DNA of 64,000 nucleotides from Flavobacterium azizsancarii (GTDB lineage Bacteria; Bacteroidota; Bacteroidia; Flavobacteriales; Flavobacteriaceae). Location: the NCBI RefSeq assembly GCF_027980145.1, contig NZ_JAMZNK010000011.1, positions 62,001 through 126,000 of the forward strand. Reading direction: 5' to 3'. Shown one piece after another: positions 51,090-57,705 of the stretch. A program made the translations under genes and the position numbers. A model generated the notes under the pieces. It made no database searches and was not told where the DNA came from. It saw only the letters and a program-made list of their open reading frames with translations. How positions within the stretch are numbered: the first letter of the stretch is position 1; each line of letters starts with the position of its first letter.

Positions 51090-51596
51090 TCAAAGCCTTT
51101 TCTCCAAAAATATAAATTCTAAAGGCTTATCAGAAATATTAATATGAATATCACTTGAAGGAAAAGCTTCTCTTTTATCCGTATCGACATAACCGTGACG
51201 TTTGTACCAGGCAATAAGCTCTGCACGAACCGAAACAACGGTCATACTAAGAGTAGACAATCCTAAAGATTTAGCATGAACTTCAGCTTCTGCCAACATC
51301 TTTTTTCCGATACCGCTATTTTGTAATTCAGGAGAAACGGTTAACATTCCCACATATAATTGATGCTCTTTCTCGACCAATAAAACCGAACCAATAATTT
51401 TGTCATTCTCTGTAAATTTCAGAAATGTATTTTTAGGATCTTGAATAATTTCGGTTAATTCTTCTTCTGTAGTTCTTTTTCCTTCTAGTAAATGAGCTTC
51501 TGTAGTCCAGCCTTTTTTAGAAGTTTCGCCTCTGTAGGCTGAGTTTATTAATAGGTTTAACGATGGAATGTCTTGTAATGTTGCTTTTGTAATCAT
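51090..51596 (-). CDS. GNAT-family N-acetyltransferase
   Basis: This 168-residue acetyltransferase starts at ATG 51596 (MITKATLQDIPSLNLLINSA). The acetyl-CoA-binding motif is VSPELQNSGIGKKMLAEAE near residue 90, followed by LSMTVVSVRAELIAWYKRHG and Y. The substrate is unknown. An upstream in-frame extension (to 51659) starts with TTG inside a dispersed repeat and is rejected. Confidence 0.9.
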   Translation of the reverse strand: MITKATLQDIPSLNLLINSAYRGETSKKGWTTEAHLLEGKRTTEEELTEIIQDPKNTFLKFTENDKIIGSVLLVEKEHQLYVGMLTVSPELQNSGIGKKMLAEAEVHAKSLGLSTLSMTVVSVRAELIAWYKRHGYVDTDKREAFPSSDIHINISDKPLEFIFLEKRL

Positions 51597-51638
51597 GTTA
51601 ATTTTTATGCTGTAATTTTTAATTTTTTGAATAGCCTC

Positions 51639-51685
51639 CTGCTTTAGCTGGAGGAACAAAATTATGATATTTAGAATTGGCTTTA
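51639..51685 (-). repeat. 47-bp repeat copy 1, carrying a promoter-like box
   Basis: The 47 bp beginning CTGCTTTAGCTGGAGG are identical to 52471-52517. On the minus strand the unit contains an exact -7 box TAATTTTG (51657-51664), 60 bp before the GNAT start. Confidence 0.85.
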
Positions 51686-51707
51686 GCCAAAATTTTTAAG
51701 GTTTTAA

Positions 51708-51941
51708 TTATTTGTTCTTTTGAGATTCCATCAAACTTAACCGATTTTTAATTCTTTCAGCGATATCTAAATCAGCGTCACCATAAATATCTCTTAAATC
51801 ATAATTCGGATTTCGCGGATCGGTAATTTCTTTAAATTCATTAATATTGAGATTAAAAAGTGCTTGTCCAAATCTTTGGCTTGGATTTTTTTCCAAATAC
51901 ATTTCTAATAAATCAAGTATAATTTTATGTTCTTTTTTCAT
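51708..51941 (-). CDS. Small acidic protein of unknown function
   Basis: This 77-residue helical protein (EHKIILDLLEMYLEKNPSQR, then FGQALFNLNINEFKEIT and DPRNPNYDLRDIYGDAD) is not recognised with certainty. It overlaps the preceding minus-strand gene by 17 bp, so they are cotranscribed. Small paired orphans in an accessory region are often immunity or antitoxin proteins, but nothing here proves that. Confidence 0.65.
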   Translation of the reverse strand: MKKEHKIILDLLEMYLEKNPSQRFGQALFNLNINEFKEITDPRNPNYDLRDIYGDADLDIAERIKNRLSLMESQKNK

Positions 51942-52437
51942 TACTCAAATTTTCTAAAAACTTTATTGGATCTATAAGAAAAGTATTTGCATTTGAAGCT
52001 TTTATAATTTCAATTATATATTCTATTTTTGGTTTATAAATTTCGCCTTTTAAGTCAATCAAAACAAATTGGTTTATTTCGCAAAGTTTCAATATTGATT
52101 GAAGAATATTTGTAATATTTGATGCTTTTCTCAAATCAATTCGGAATTGAAATTCCTCTATTCTTGTTTTATCATCACTCAAACAAATGCAAGCATCATT
52201 ATCTTCTTCATTATTTCCATCGCCTTTCCAATTTATAAAAGTATCATTACCCCAATTAGCTCTTTTTATAATTTGATCCAGTTCAGCAATAATCGAAGGA
52301 ATGTCGTCATCAAAATTTTTCCAAAAAGATTTTGTTTCAGGTAAAAAACCTGTTTTATTATTTTTAAAAATACATTGATAATTGCTGTCAATAGAATTCT
52401 CAGGAACTACCATTAAAAGATATTGCCAAATCGCCAT
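51925..52437 (-). CDS. Protein of unknown function
   Basis: This 170-residue soluble protein starts at ATG 52437 (MAIWQYLLMVVPENSI). It has alternating helices and strands, an acidic centre (WKGDGNNEEDNDACICLSDD) and ends LIDPIKFLENLSNEKRT. The size and composition resemble immunity proteins of contact-dependent toxins, but no toxin gene is nearby. A longer frame to 52539 begins inside a repeat and is rejected. A promoter-like box in that repeat lies 51 bp upstream of the chosen start. Confidence 0.65.
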   Translation of the reverse strand: MAIWQYLLMVVPENSIDSNYQCIFKNNKTGFLPETKSFWKNFDDDIPSIIAELDQIIKRANWGNDTFINWKGDGNNEEDNDACICLSDDKTRIEEFQFRIDLRKASNITNILQSILKLCEINQFVLIDLKGEIYKPKIEYIIEIIKASNANTFLIDPIKFLENLSNEKRT

Positions 52438-52470
52438 AAGTATTTTAGTTTTTAGAATTGAACTGTCTCT

Positions 52471-52517
52471 CTGCTTTAGCTGGAGGAACAAAATTATGAT
52501 ATTTAGAATTGGCTTTA
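52471..52517 (-). repeat. 47-bp repeat copy 2, carrying a promoter-like box
   Basis: Identical to 51639-51685, with the same TAATTTTG on the minus strand (52489-52496), 51 bp before the gene starting at 52437. Confidence 0.85.
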
Positions 52518-52547
52518 TCTTAAAAAATAATTGTTGCAAAAACTTAT

Positions 52548-52850
52548 TTAATTTTTTAAACTAGATATTTTTGATTTTCTATTAATTAAATAACAATAAG
52601 TAAAGTGAGCAGCTAAAACTAGCGTAATACCAATATTCCAATAGATGTGAAAATAATCAAAGTAGTAGTAAAATCCACAGTAATTTTGAATGGTTTCTTC
52701 TGGTAAACGAAAATAAAGAGGGAAGGCAATTAGAAAAAGTGATAAAAATATTGAAAGCACAATAAAACGTCCATATTTTATTTTAAAATGATCTATTAGC
52801 CCGTAAGACAGCATTTGGATAATTAATATGATGAAAAAGAATCTTTCCAT
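52548..52850 (-). CDS. Small membrane protein of unknown function
   Basis: This 100-residue protein has three membrane helices (about 3-20, 28-47, 70-90) and aromatic-rich loops (CGFYYYFDYFHIYW). It lies upstream of the two small soluble orphans on the same strand, with a repeat between. No function is assigned. Confidence 0.6.
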   Translation of the reverse strand: MERFFFIILIIQMLSYGLIDHFKIKYGRFIVLSIFLSLFLIAFPLYFRLPEETIQNYCGFYYYFDYFHIYWNIGITLVLAAHFTYCYLINRKSKISSLKN

Positions 52851-53214
52851 AATTTTAGAACTTAGTAAAAAATATGTTTGTTTCCTGGTATTAGCCCTGT
52901 ATTCATGAATTATTCAATTTGAATTAGCCATTTTTTGAGTTCCCGACTGGAACGCTTGCGCTAGAAAGGGAATATTTATGCTGTAATGTATATTTTTTTT
53001 ATTGAATTACTTTCTGCTTTTACTGAAAAAACAAAATTACAATATTGAGAATGGATTTATCCTGAATTTGAATTTTTTATCTAAAGGGCGAAATCAAATA
53101 GTGGTATTATATGACCACACTTTTCTTATAAGGAATATTTAAATTACAAAAGAAAAAAGGAATCATTTATAGCTTTGAGAGGCTATTGTAAATAATTTGT
53201 AAATCTTCATTATT
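52851..53214. repeat. Degenerate repeat remnants before the radC-like gene
   Basis: Two remnants are visible. CTGGAACGCTTGCGCTAG (about 52949-52966) matches an arm of the inverted repeat at 53738. CTGCTTTTACTGAAAAAACA onward (53014-53059) is a diverged third copy of the 47-bp repeat that still has TAATTTTG on the minus strand (53032-53039). No gene is seen. Confidence 0.6.
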
Positions 53215-53682
53215 ATGAAATTGGCAAAAGAGAAAGATTGGAGAATTGCATCAGAAATTGAACTGTTTTATAAGACGAAGGTAAAACTCTCAGAAAGACC
53301 TTAGATTGATTCTTCCGAATCAGTTTACAAACTGGCTTTAAAATTTTGGGATCCCAATAAAATAGAGTTTTTTGAGCAGTTTAAAATTCTTTTGCTAAAC
53401 CAGTCAAATATAGTACTGGGTTTTTATGAAGTATCCAAAGGGGGAATAACAGGAACTTTTGTAGATCTGAGATTATTGTTTACTGCAGCGCTCAAAGCAA
53501 ATGCAACCGCGCTTATTATGCTGCACAATCATCCTTCCGGCAAAATACTTCCTTCTCCTTCGGATAGATTGATAACTAAAAAAGTCAAAGAAGCAGGTAT
53601 TGTCCTTGATATAAAAGTAATAGATCATTTGATCATTACCCCGGAAAGTTATTATTCTTTTGCGGATAATGATTATCTCTAA
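53215..53682 (+). pseudogene. RadC-like JAB-domain protein with in-frame amber stop
   Basis: From ATG 53215 the frame reads MKLAKEKDWRIASEIELFYK and is interrupted by a single TAG at codon 30 (53302-53304). It then continues in the same frame for 125 residues to TAA. The downstream part carries the JAMM/MPN+ motif LHNHPSGKILPSPSDRLITK. Intact relatives are about 150 residues and occur in mobile or defence islands. This looks like a recent nonsense mutation, since the rest of the frame is intact. Readthrough or restart at a TTG (53392) is possible. Confidence 0.8.
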
Positions 53683-53737
53683 TGGAGTAGAAATAGGAAT
53701 AACAATTCTTCTTCTTTTTCTATTTCCATTATCAGTT

Positions 53738-53822
53738 GCTAGCGCGAGCGTCTCGCTCGTGAACGTTTCAATTGGTTTTTGAATTTCTTTGCGTTCACGA
53801 GTGGGACACTTGCGCTAGCTGA
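53738..53822. repeat. Imperfect long inverted repeat with GCTAGCGC ends
   Basis: GCTAGCGCGAGCGTCTCGCT (from 53739) and the inverse arm ending CACTTGCGCTAGC (to about 53819) are complementary over about 28 bp with four mismatches, around a 26-bp loop. The right arm supplies the stop codon of the restriction-type gene. A further half copy lies at 52949-52966. Confidence 0.8.
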
Positions 53823-54689
53823 TGATACTGTTGAATTCAATAACTTCTAAAGGGATGTAAGTTTCATTACTATTAGTATAAGCAATTGTACCTCTTTTCG
53901 CACTAATCGCAATTGGAAAAGCTTCTTCAATTGAATTGAAATCAACTTTATATGGATTATTTGTTAAGCCACTTATTATAAGGTCTTTCTTTTCTTCAGG
54001 TACTGAATTTAAAAATTCAGAAAGTTTCTCTGGTTTAAAATCGAAAGAAGCCCATAATCATTACCAAAGTAAACAACTGAGTATACCGTATACAATTCAT
54101 CATTAACTTTTGTTATATTGTGAACAAATGCATGAACTATGTGAATTCTAACATTGTAGTCAAGTCCCGATTTAAGTAAATGTACTCCCAAATCAGGATG
54201 AAAATCTTTTAAATAAAATTTTTCTAGATGTAAAGGGCTTAATATAGTTGCTATTTCTCTCCAATTTTCATCTATGTTTTCTATGTCAATTTGTAGAATT
54301 GGTTGAATTTCCCTTATATTAAATGCGGTTAATTGTCTTCCATTGCATAATGCATATACGTCACATCTAACCTCAGGATTAATTGCATAACTATAGGCTT
54401 GCTCGACATTAGCACTTTTAATTATATCTTCATTAGGTCCTTTGGCGTCTAAGATCCATTTGACACCATTTTCAGTTTCAAGAATGTAATCAGGTATGAT
54501 ATTTATTTTTCGCTGAGTTGAACCAATATTAACAAATGGATGTGTTAATGGAATTGCTCTTCTAATTTTATTTTTACCAGATGAGGAATACCCTAGTTTT
54601 TTTAAAATAGGCATTACTATATCTTCTCTAACAGAGTCCTCTTTGTATTCAGGATTATTTAAAATTTCGAAATTTAAATCATCAAACAT
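53815..54689 (-). pseudogene. Type I restriction HsdR N-terminal-like nuclease, frameshifted
   Basis: The frame from 54689 encodes 226 residues with a PD-(D/E)xK nuclease pattern (IIPDYILETENGVKWILDAK: Asp67, Asp81, Lys83) like the HSDR_N family. It ends early at 54009. The alternative frame continues from a GGG run (54051-54053) as ASFDFKPEKLSEFLNSVPEE to a TAG at 53815, giving about 291 residues. A one-base deletion in the G run explains the break. The downstream end is shared with a repeat. A defence or mobile-element origin is likely. Confidence 0.7.
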
Positions 54690-54904
54690 ATTTTAAGTTA
54701 TTTAATTCTTAGTTCTACTTTGTTTAATCTTTAACTGTTTATAGGCAAAACAAACCTTCGCATATACATTTAAATTTGGGTAGATAAGCGAAGCTTTTTT
54801 TTGTTTTCTTGTTTTTCATATATATATTATTTCTAGCCAATTTTTACGGATTTCCGTACTTGATATTTTATTTGCTAACTCAAAATAATTTTGGTTTAAT
54901 GCAA
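54690..54904. other. Spacer between thrC terminator and restriction-type gene
   Basis: About 215 bp of AT-rich DNA without a clear frame or hairpin. It probably holds the promoter for the restriction-type gene. Confidence 0.4.
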
Positions 54905-54937
54905 TAAAAAAACGACTGAAAATAAATCTCAGTCGTT
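54905..54937 (-). terminator. Terminator of the thrABC transcript
   Basis: AACGACTGA (54911-54919) pairs perfectly with TCAGTCGTT (54929-54937). A run of A before it reads as T on the minus strand, 27 bp past the thrC stop. Confidence 0.85.
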
Positions 54938-54963
54938 CGATATATTATTTCATATTAGCTTTA

Positions 54964-56253
54964 TTAACCTAAGAAACTCTTCAATTCCTCATAAGTCCCA
55001 ATCTTCACACTAACTTTTTCCTCATTAATAACACTTTCAATTTGTTCCGGAATAGGAAGCGTAATTCCCAAAGCAGGCTCAACAACATCCAAAAACTTAA
55101 TAGGATGTGCCGTTTCTAAGAAAACACCAATGGCGCTCTCATGTTTTTGTAATTCTTTTTTCAAACCAAGATAACCAACAGCGCCATGAGGTTCTGCGAT
55201 ATAACCGTTTATGCTATAAATATTTTTTAGAGCTTCAAGGGTTTCCTCATCAGTATAACTATAAGAAGAGAAATCTTTTTCGAAAGCTTTTAAGTCATTG
55301 TTGTACAATTCCTGAATCCTGATAAAGTTACTTGGGTTTCCAACATCCATTGCGTTAGAGATTGTGGCTTTAGAAGGTTTTGGATCGTATTTTCCGTTTT
55401 CTAAGAATCTTGGTACCGTATCGTTTACGTTTGTAGACGCTACAAAATGTTCGATTGGCAATCCTAATTTCTTTGCCATAATTCCGGCACAGATATTTCC
55501 GAAGTTTCCACTTGGGCAAGAGAAAATCAATGGTTTGTTTTGGCTTTTCAATGCTTTGTAAGCAAAGAAAAAATAGAACATTTGCGGCAACCAACGCGCA
55601 ATATTTATAGAATTCGCAGATGTCAGGTTTTTATGCGCTAAAGACTCGTCTAAAAATGCTTTTTTTACCATATCCTGGCAATCATCAAAAACACCATCAA
55701 CTTCAAGGGCTTTTATATTTTGTCCTAAAGTAGTCAATTGTTTTTCCTGAATGTCGCTCACTTTTCCTGATGGATATAAAATCACAACATCTACACCTGC
55801 AACGCCAAGGAATCCGCTTGCAACGGCTCCTCCGGTATCTCCGGAAGTGGCAACTAAAACCGTATTTTTACTGTCTTTTTTGTCTTTATTAAAATACGCC
55901 AGACAACGTGACATAAATCGCGCTCCAACGTCTTTAAAAGCCATTGTTGGTCCGTGGAATAATTCTAACGAATAAACGCCGTTTTCGACTTCTACAACAG
56001 GAAAATCAAAAACCAGAGTATCGGCGATGATTTCTCTTAAGTTTTCTTCCGGAATTTCATCACCCACAAATTGCTGAATCACATCAAAAGCGATGTCGTT
56101 GTGGCTTAGATTTTCGATTACATTAAAAAATGCAGGATTTAATGGTGTGATGTTTTTTGGGAAATATAATCCCTTATCACTTGCTAATCCTTGTATTACA
56201 GCTTCTTTAAAAGAAACTTCGGGTGCATTATGGTTTAAACTATAGTATTTCAT
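54964..56253 (-). CDS. thrC: Threonine synthase
   Basis: ThrC converts O-phosphohomoserine to threonine, the last step of the pathway. The 429-residue PLP enzyme opens MKYYSLNHNAPEVSFKEAVI. It has the PLP Lys in GPTMAFKDVGARFMSR near residue 110, ATSGDTGGAVASGFLG, and the phosphate loop SCPSGNFGNICAG near 245. The gene is third in thrA-thrB-thrC. A 393-bp gap filled with repeats separates it from thrB, which may hold a secondary promoter. Confidence 0.96.
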   Translation of the reverse strand: MKYYSLNHNAPEVSFKEAVIQGLASDKGLYFPKNITPLNPAFFNVIENLSHNDIAFDVIQQFVGDEIPEENLREIIADTLVFDFPVVEVENGVYSLELFHGPTMAFKDVGARFMSRCLAYFNKDKKDSKNTVLVATSGDTGGAVASGFLGVAGVDVVILYPSGKVSDIQEKQLTTLGQNIKALEVDGVFDDCQDMVKKAFLDESLAHKNLTSANSINIARWLPQMFYFFFAYKALKSQNKPLIFSCPSGNFGNICAGIMAKKLGLPIEHFVASTNVNDTVPRFLENGKYDPKPSKATISNAMDVGNPSNFIRIQELYNNDLKAFEKDFSSYSYTDEETLEALKNIYSINGYIAEPHGAVGYLGLKKELQKHESAIGVFLETAHPIKFLDVVEPALGITLPIPEQIESVINEEKVSVKIGTYEELKSFLG

Positions 56254-56646
56254 TTCTAAATTTTAGATTTTAGATTTTAGATTTTAGAAAAAAGAGAATA
56301 GAGTATAGAAAATAGACTTTCTGTATTATCAAATTCCAATTTTTAAATTCCAAATTCCAATGGTTGTTTTTTTACCGCAAAGACCGCAAGGGATTGGTTT
56401 CTTTTGAAAACGCAGAGATCGCAAAGCTTTGTGGTTACTTTTTTTTTATTTTTATAATTGTATTGATTAACGCTTTTTTGTCATTTCGACGGAGGAGAAA
56501 TCGCATCCAGAGAGCAACGTGCTGTGTGTGAGTTACTAATGTGATTTCTCCTTCGTCGAAATGACAAACTTTATGTTTCATACATTGCGTGGGCTTCGAC
56601 TTCGCTCAGCCTGACAAACATGGCGTATAATTCGTGTAAATTAGTG
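56254..56646. repeat. Repeat-filled gap between thrC and thrB
   Basis: Four exact TTTTAGA heptamers lie at 56261-56288. CCGCAAAGACCGCAAGGGAT and AACGCAGAGATCGCAAAGCT (about 56374-56425) belong to the GCAAAG family. An inverted repeat covers 56477-56571, with TGTCATTTCGACGGAGGAGA and TCTCCTTCGTCGAAATGACA as its arms. GGCTTCGACTTCGCTCAGCC follows near 56591-56610. No gene is seen. Confidence 0.75.
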
Positions 56647-57582
56647 TTATATAATTCTTACGCCATCGGGATTAATTTTCGAAACATGAATTTCATAGGG
56701 CAAATTCATGTTTTCATACACCTCACTCATGGCTTTTGCAATTTTATCAGCGGTTTCTTTTCCTCTGCTTAAAGCAAAAATCGACGGACCAGAACCTGAA
56801 ATTCCAGAACCTAAAGCACCGTTTTCAATAGCCGTTTGTTTGATTAAATCAAATCCAGGAATCAAAACGCTTCTTAAAGGTTCTACGATTTCGTCATGAA
56901 GTGATCTTCCTATCAAATCGTAATCTTTTGTGTATAATCCGGCAATTAATCCGCCCACATTTCCCCATTGCATAATCGCGCTTTTTAGGGAAACGGTTTG
57001 TTTTAATACCGAACGCGCATCAGAAGTTTTCAACTCAATTTGAGGATGAACCACCGTTGCGAACAATTCTTCCGGACTGTTAATTCTGATAATATCCAGC
57101 GGAGCGTAACTTCTAACCAAAGTAAAACCTCCCAAAAGGGCAGGGGCAACGTTGTCAGCATGAGCGTTTCCGCTGGCTAATTTCTCGCCTTGCATGGCAA
57201 ATTGCACCAAATCTTTACGAGAATATGGTTTTCCTAATAATTCATTAATCCCAAAAACGGCTCCGGCAGAACTTGCAGCACTGCTTCCAATTCCGCTTCC
57301 GGCTTTGATGTGTTTGTAGATTTCGATTTCGAATCCAAAATTTATCGCTTCAAAATCTTTTTCGTAAGCTTCAAGCATTGCAACGGCTGCAACTCCCGAA
57401 ACGTTTTTCTCGGTTTCTAAAGGTAGATCAGCACCTACAATTTTAGTAATGCGAATTCCTTTTTGATCTACTTTACGAACAATCATTTCATCACCCGCAT
57501 TGTCTAAGCAAAGTCCAAGTACGTCAAATCCGCACGAAAGATTCGCGATAGTTGCCGGGCAAAATAGTTTAATTTCTTTCAT
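56647..57582 (-). CDS. thrB: Homoserine kinase
   Basis: ThrB phosphorylates homoserine with ATP. The 311-residue GHMP kinase starts at ATG 57582 (MKEIKLFCPATIANLSCGFD). It has the phosphate loop AGSGIGSSAASSAGAVFGIN near residue 90 and a C-terminal GSGISGSGPSIFAL. The frame upstream to 57609 begins with GTG in repeat-like sequence and is rejected. It lies 123 bp after thrA, with repeats in the gap. Confidence 0.95.
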   Translation of the reverse strand: MKEIKLFCPATIANLSCGFDVLGLCLDNAGDEMIVRKVDQKGIRITKIVGADLPLETEKNVSGVAAVAMLEAYEKDFEAINFGFEIEIYKHIKAGSGIGSSAASSAGAVFGINELLGKPYSRKDLVQFAMQGEKLASGNAHADNVAPALLGGFTLVRSYAPLDIIRINSPEELFATVVHPQIELKTSDARSVLKQTVSLKSAIMQWGNVGGLIAGLYTKDYDLIGRSLHDEIVEPLRSVLIPGFDLIKQTAIENGALGSGISGSGPSIFALSRGKETADKIAKAMSEVYENMNLPYEIHVSKINPDGVRII

Positions 57583-57705
57583 TTCTGGTTGGTTTTGCCA
57601 CGAAGGCACAAAGTCACAAAGTTTTTTATTTTCTAGCTTCTAAGTTGCTAAGCTTCTAAGTCTCCAAGTATAAAAAAAACTCAGAACCTTAGCAACTTAG
57701 TACCT
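57583..57705. repeat. Repeats between thrB and thrA
   Basis: CCACGAAGGCACAAAGTCAC and AGTTGCTAAGCTTCTAAGTC are followed by ACCTTAGCAACTTAGTACCT, which is partly inverse. This is the same dispersed family as at 47973 and 50180, inside an operon. Confidence 0.7.

Noticed and set aside
45002..54960. Genomic island or prophage covering the whole repeat-rich region
   Set aside because: Housekeeping genes (nnrD) are interspersed and no integrase, transposase or phage structural gene is present, so only local accessory character can be claimed.
57583..57609. GTG start for thrB
   Set aside because: It lies in repeat-like DNA, and the kinase family starts at the following ATG.
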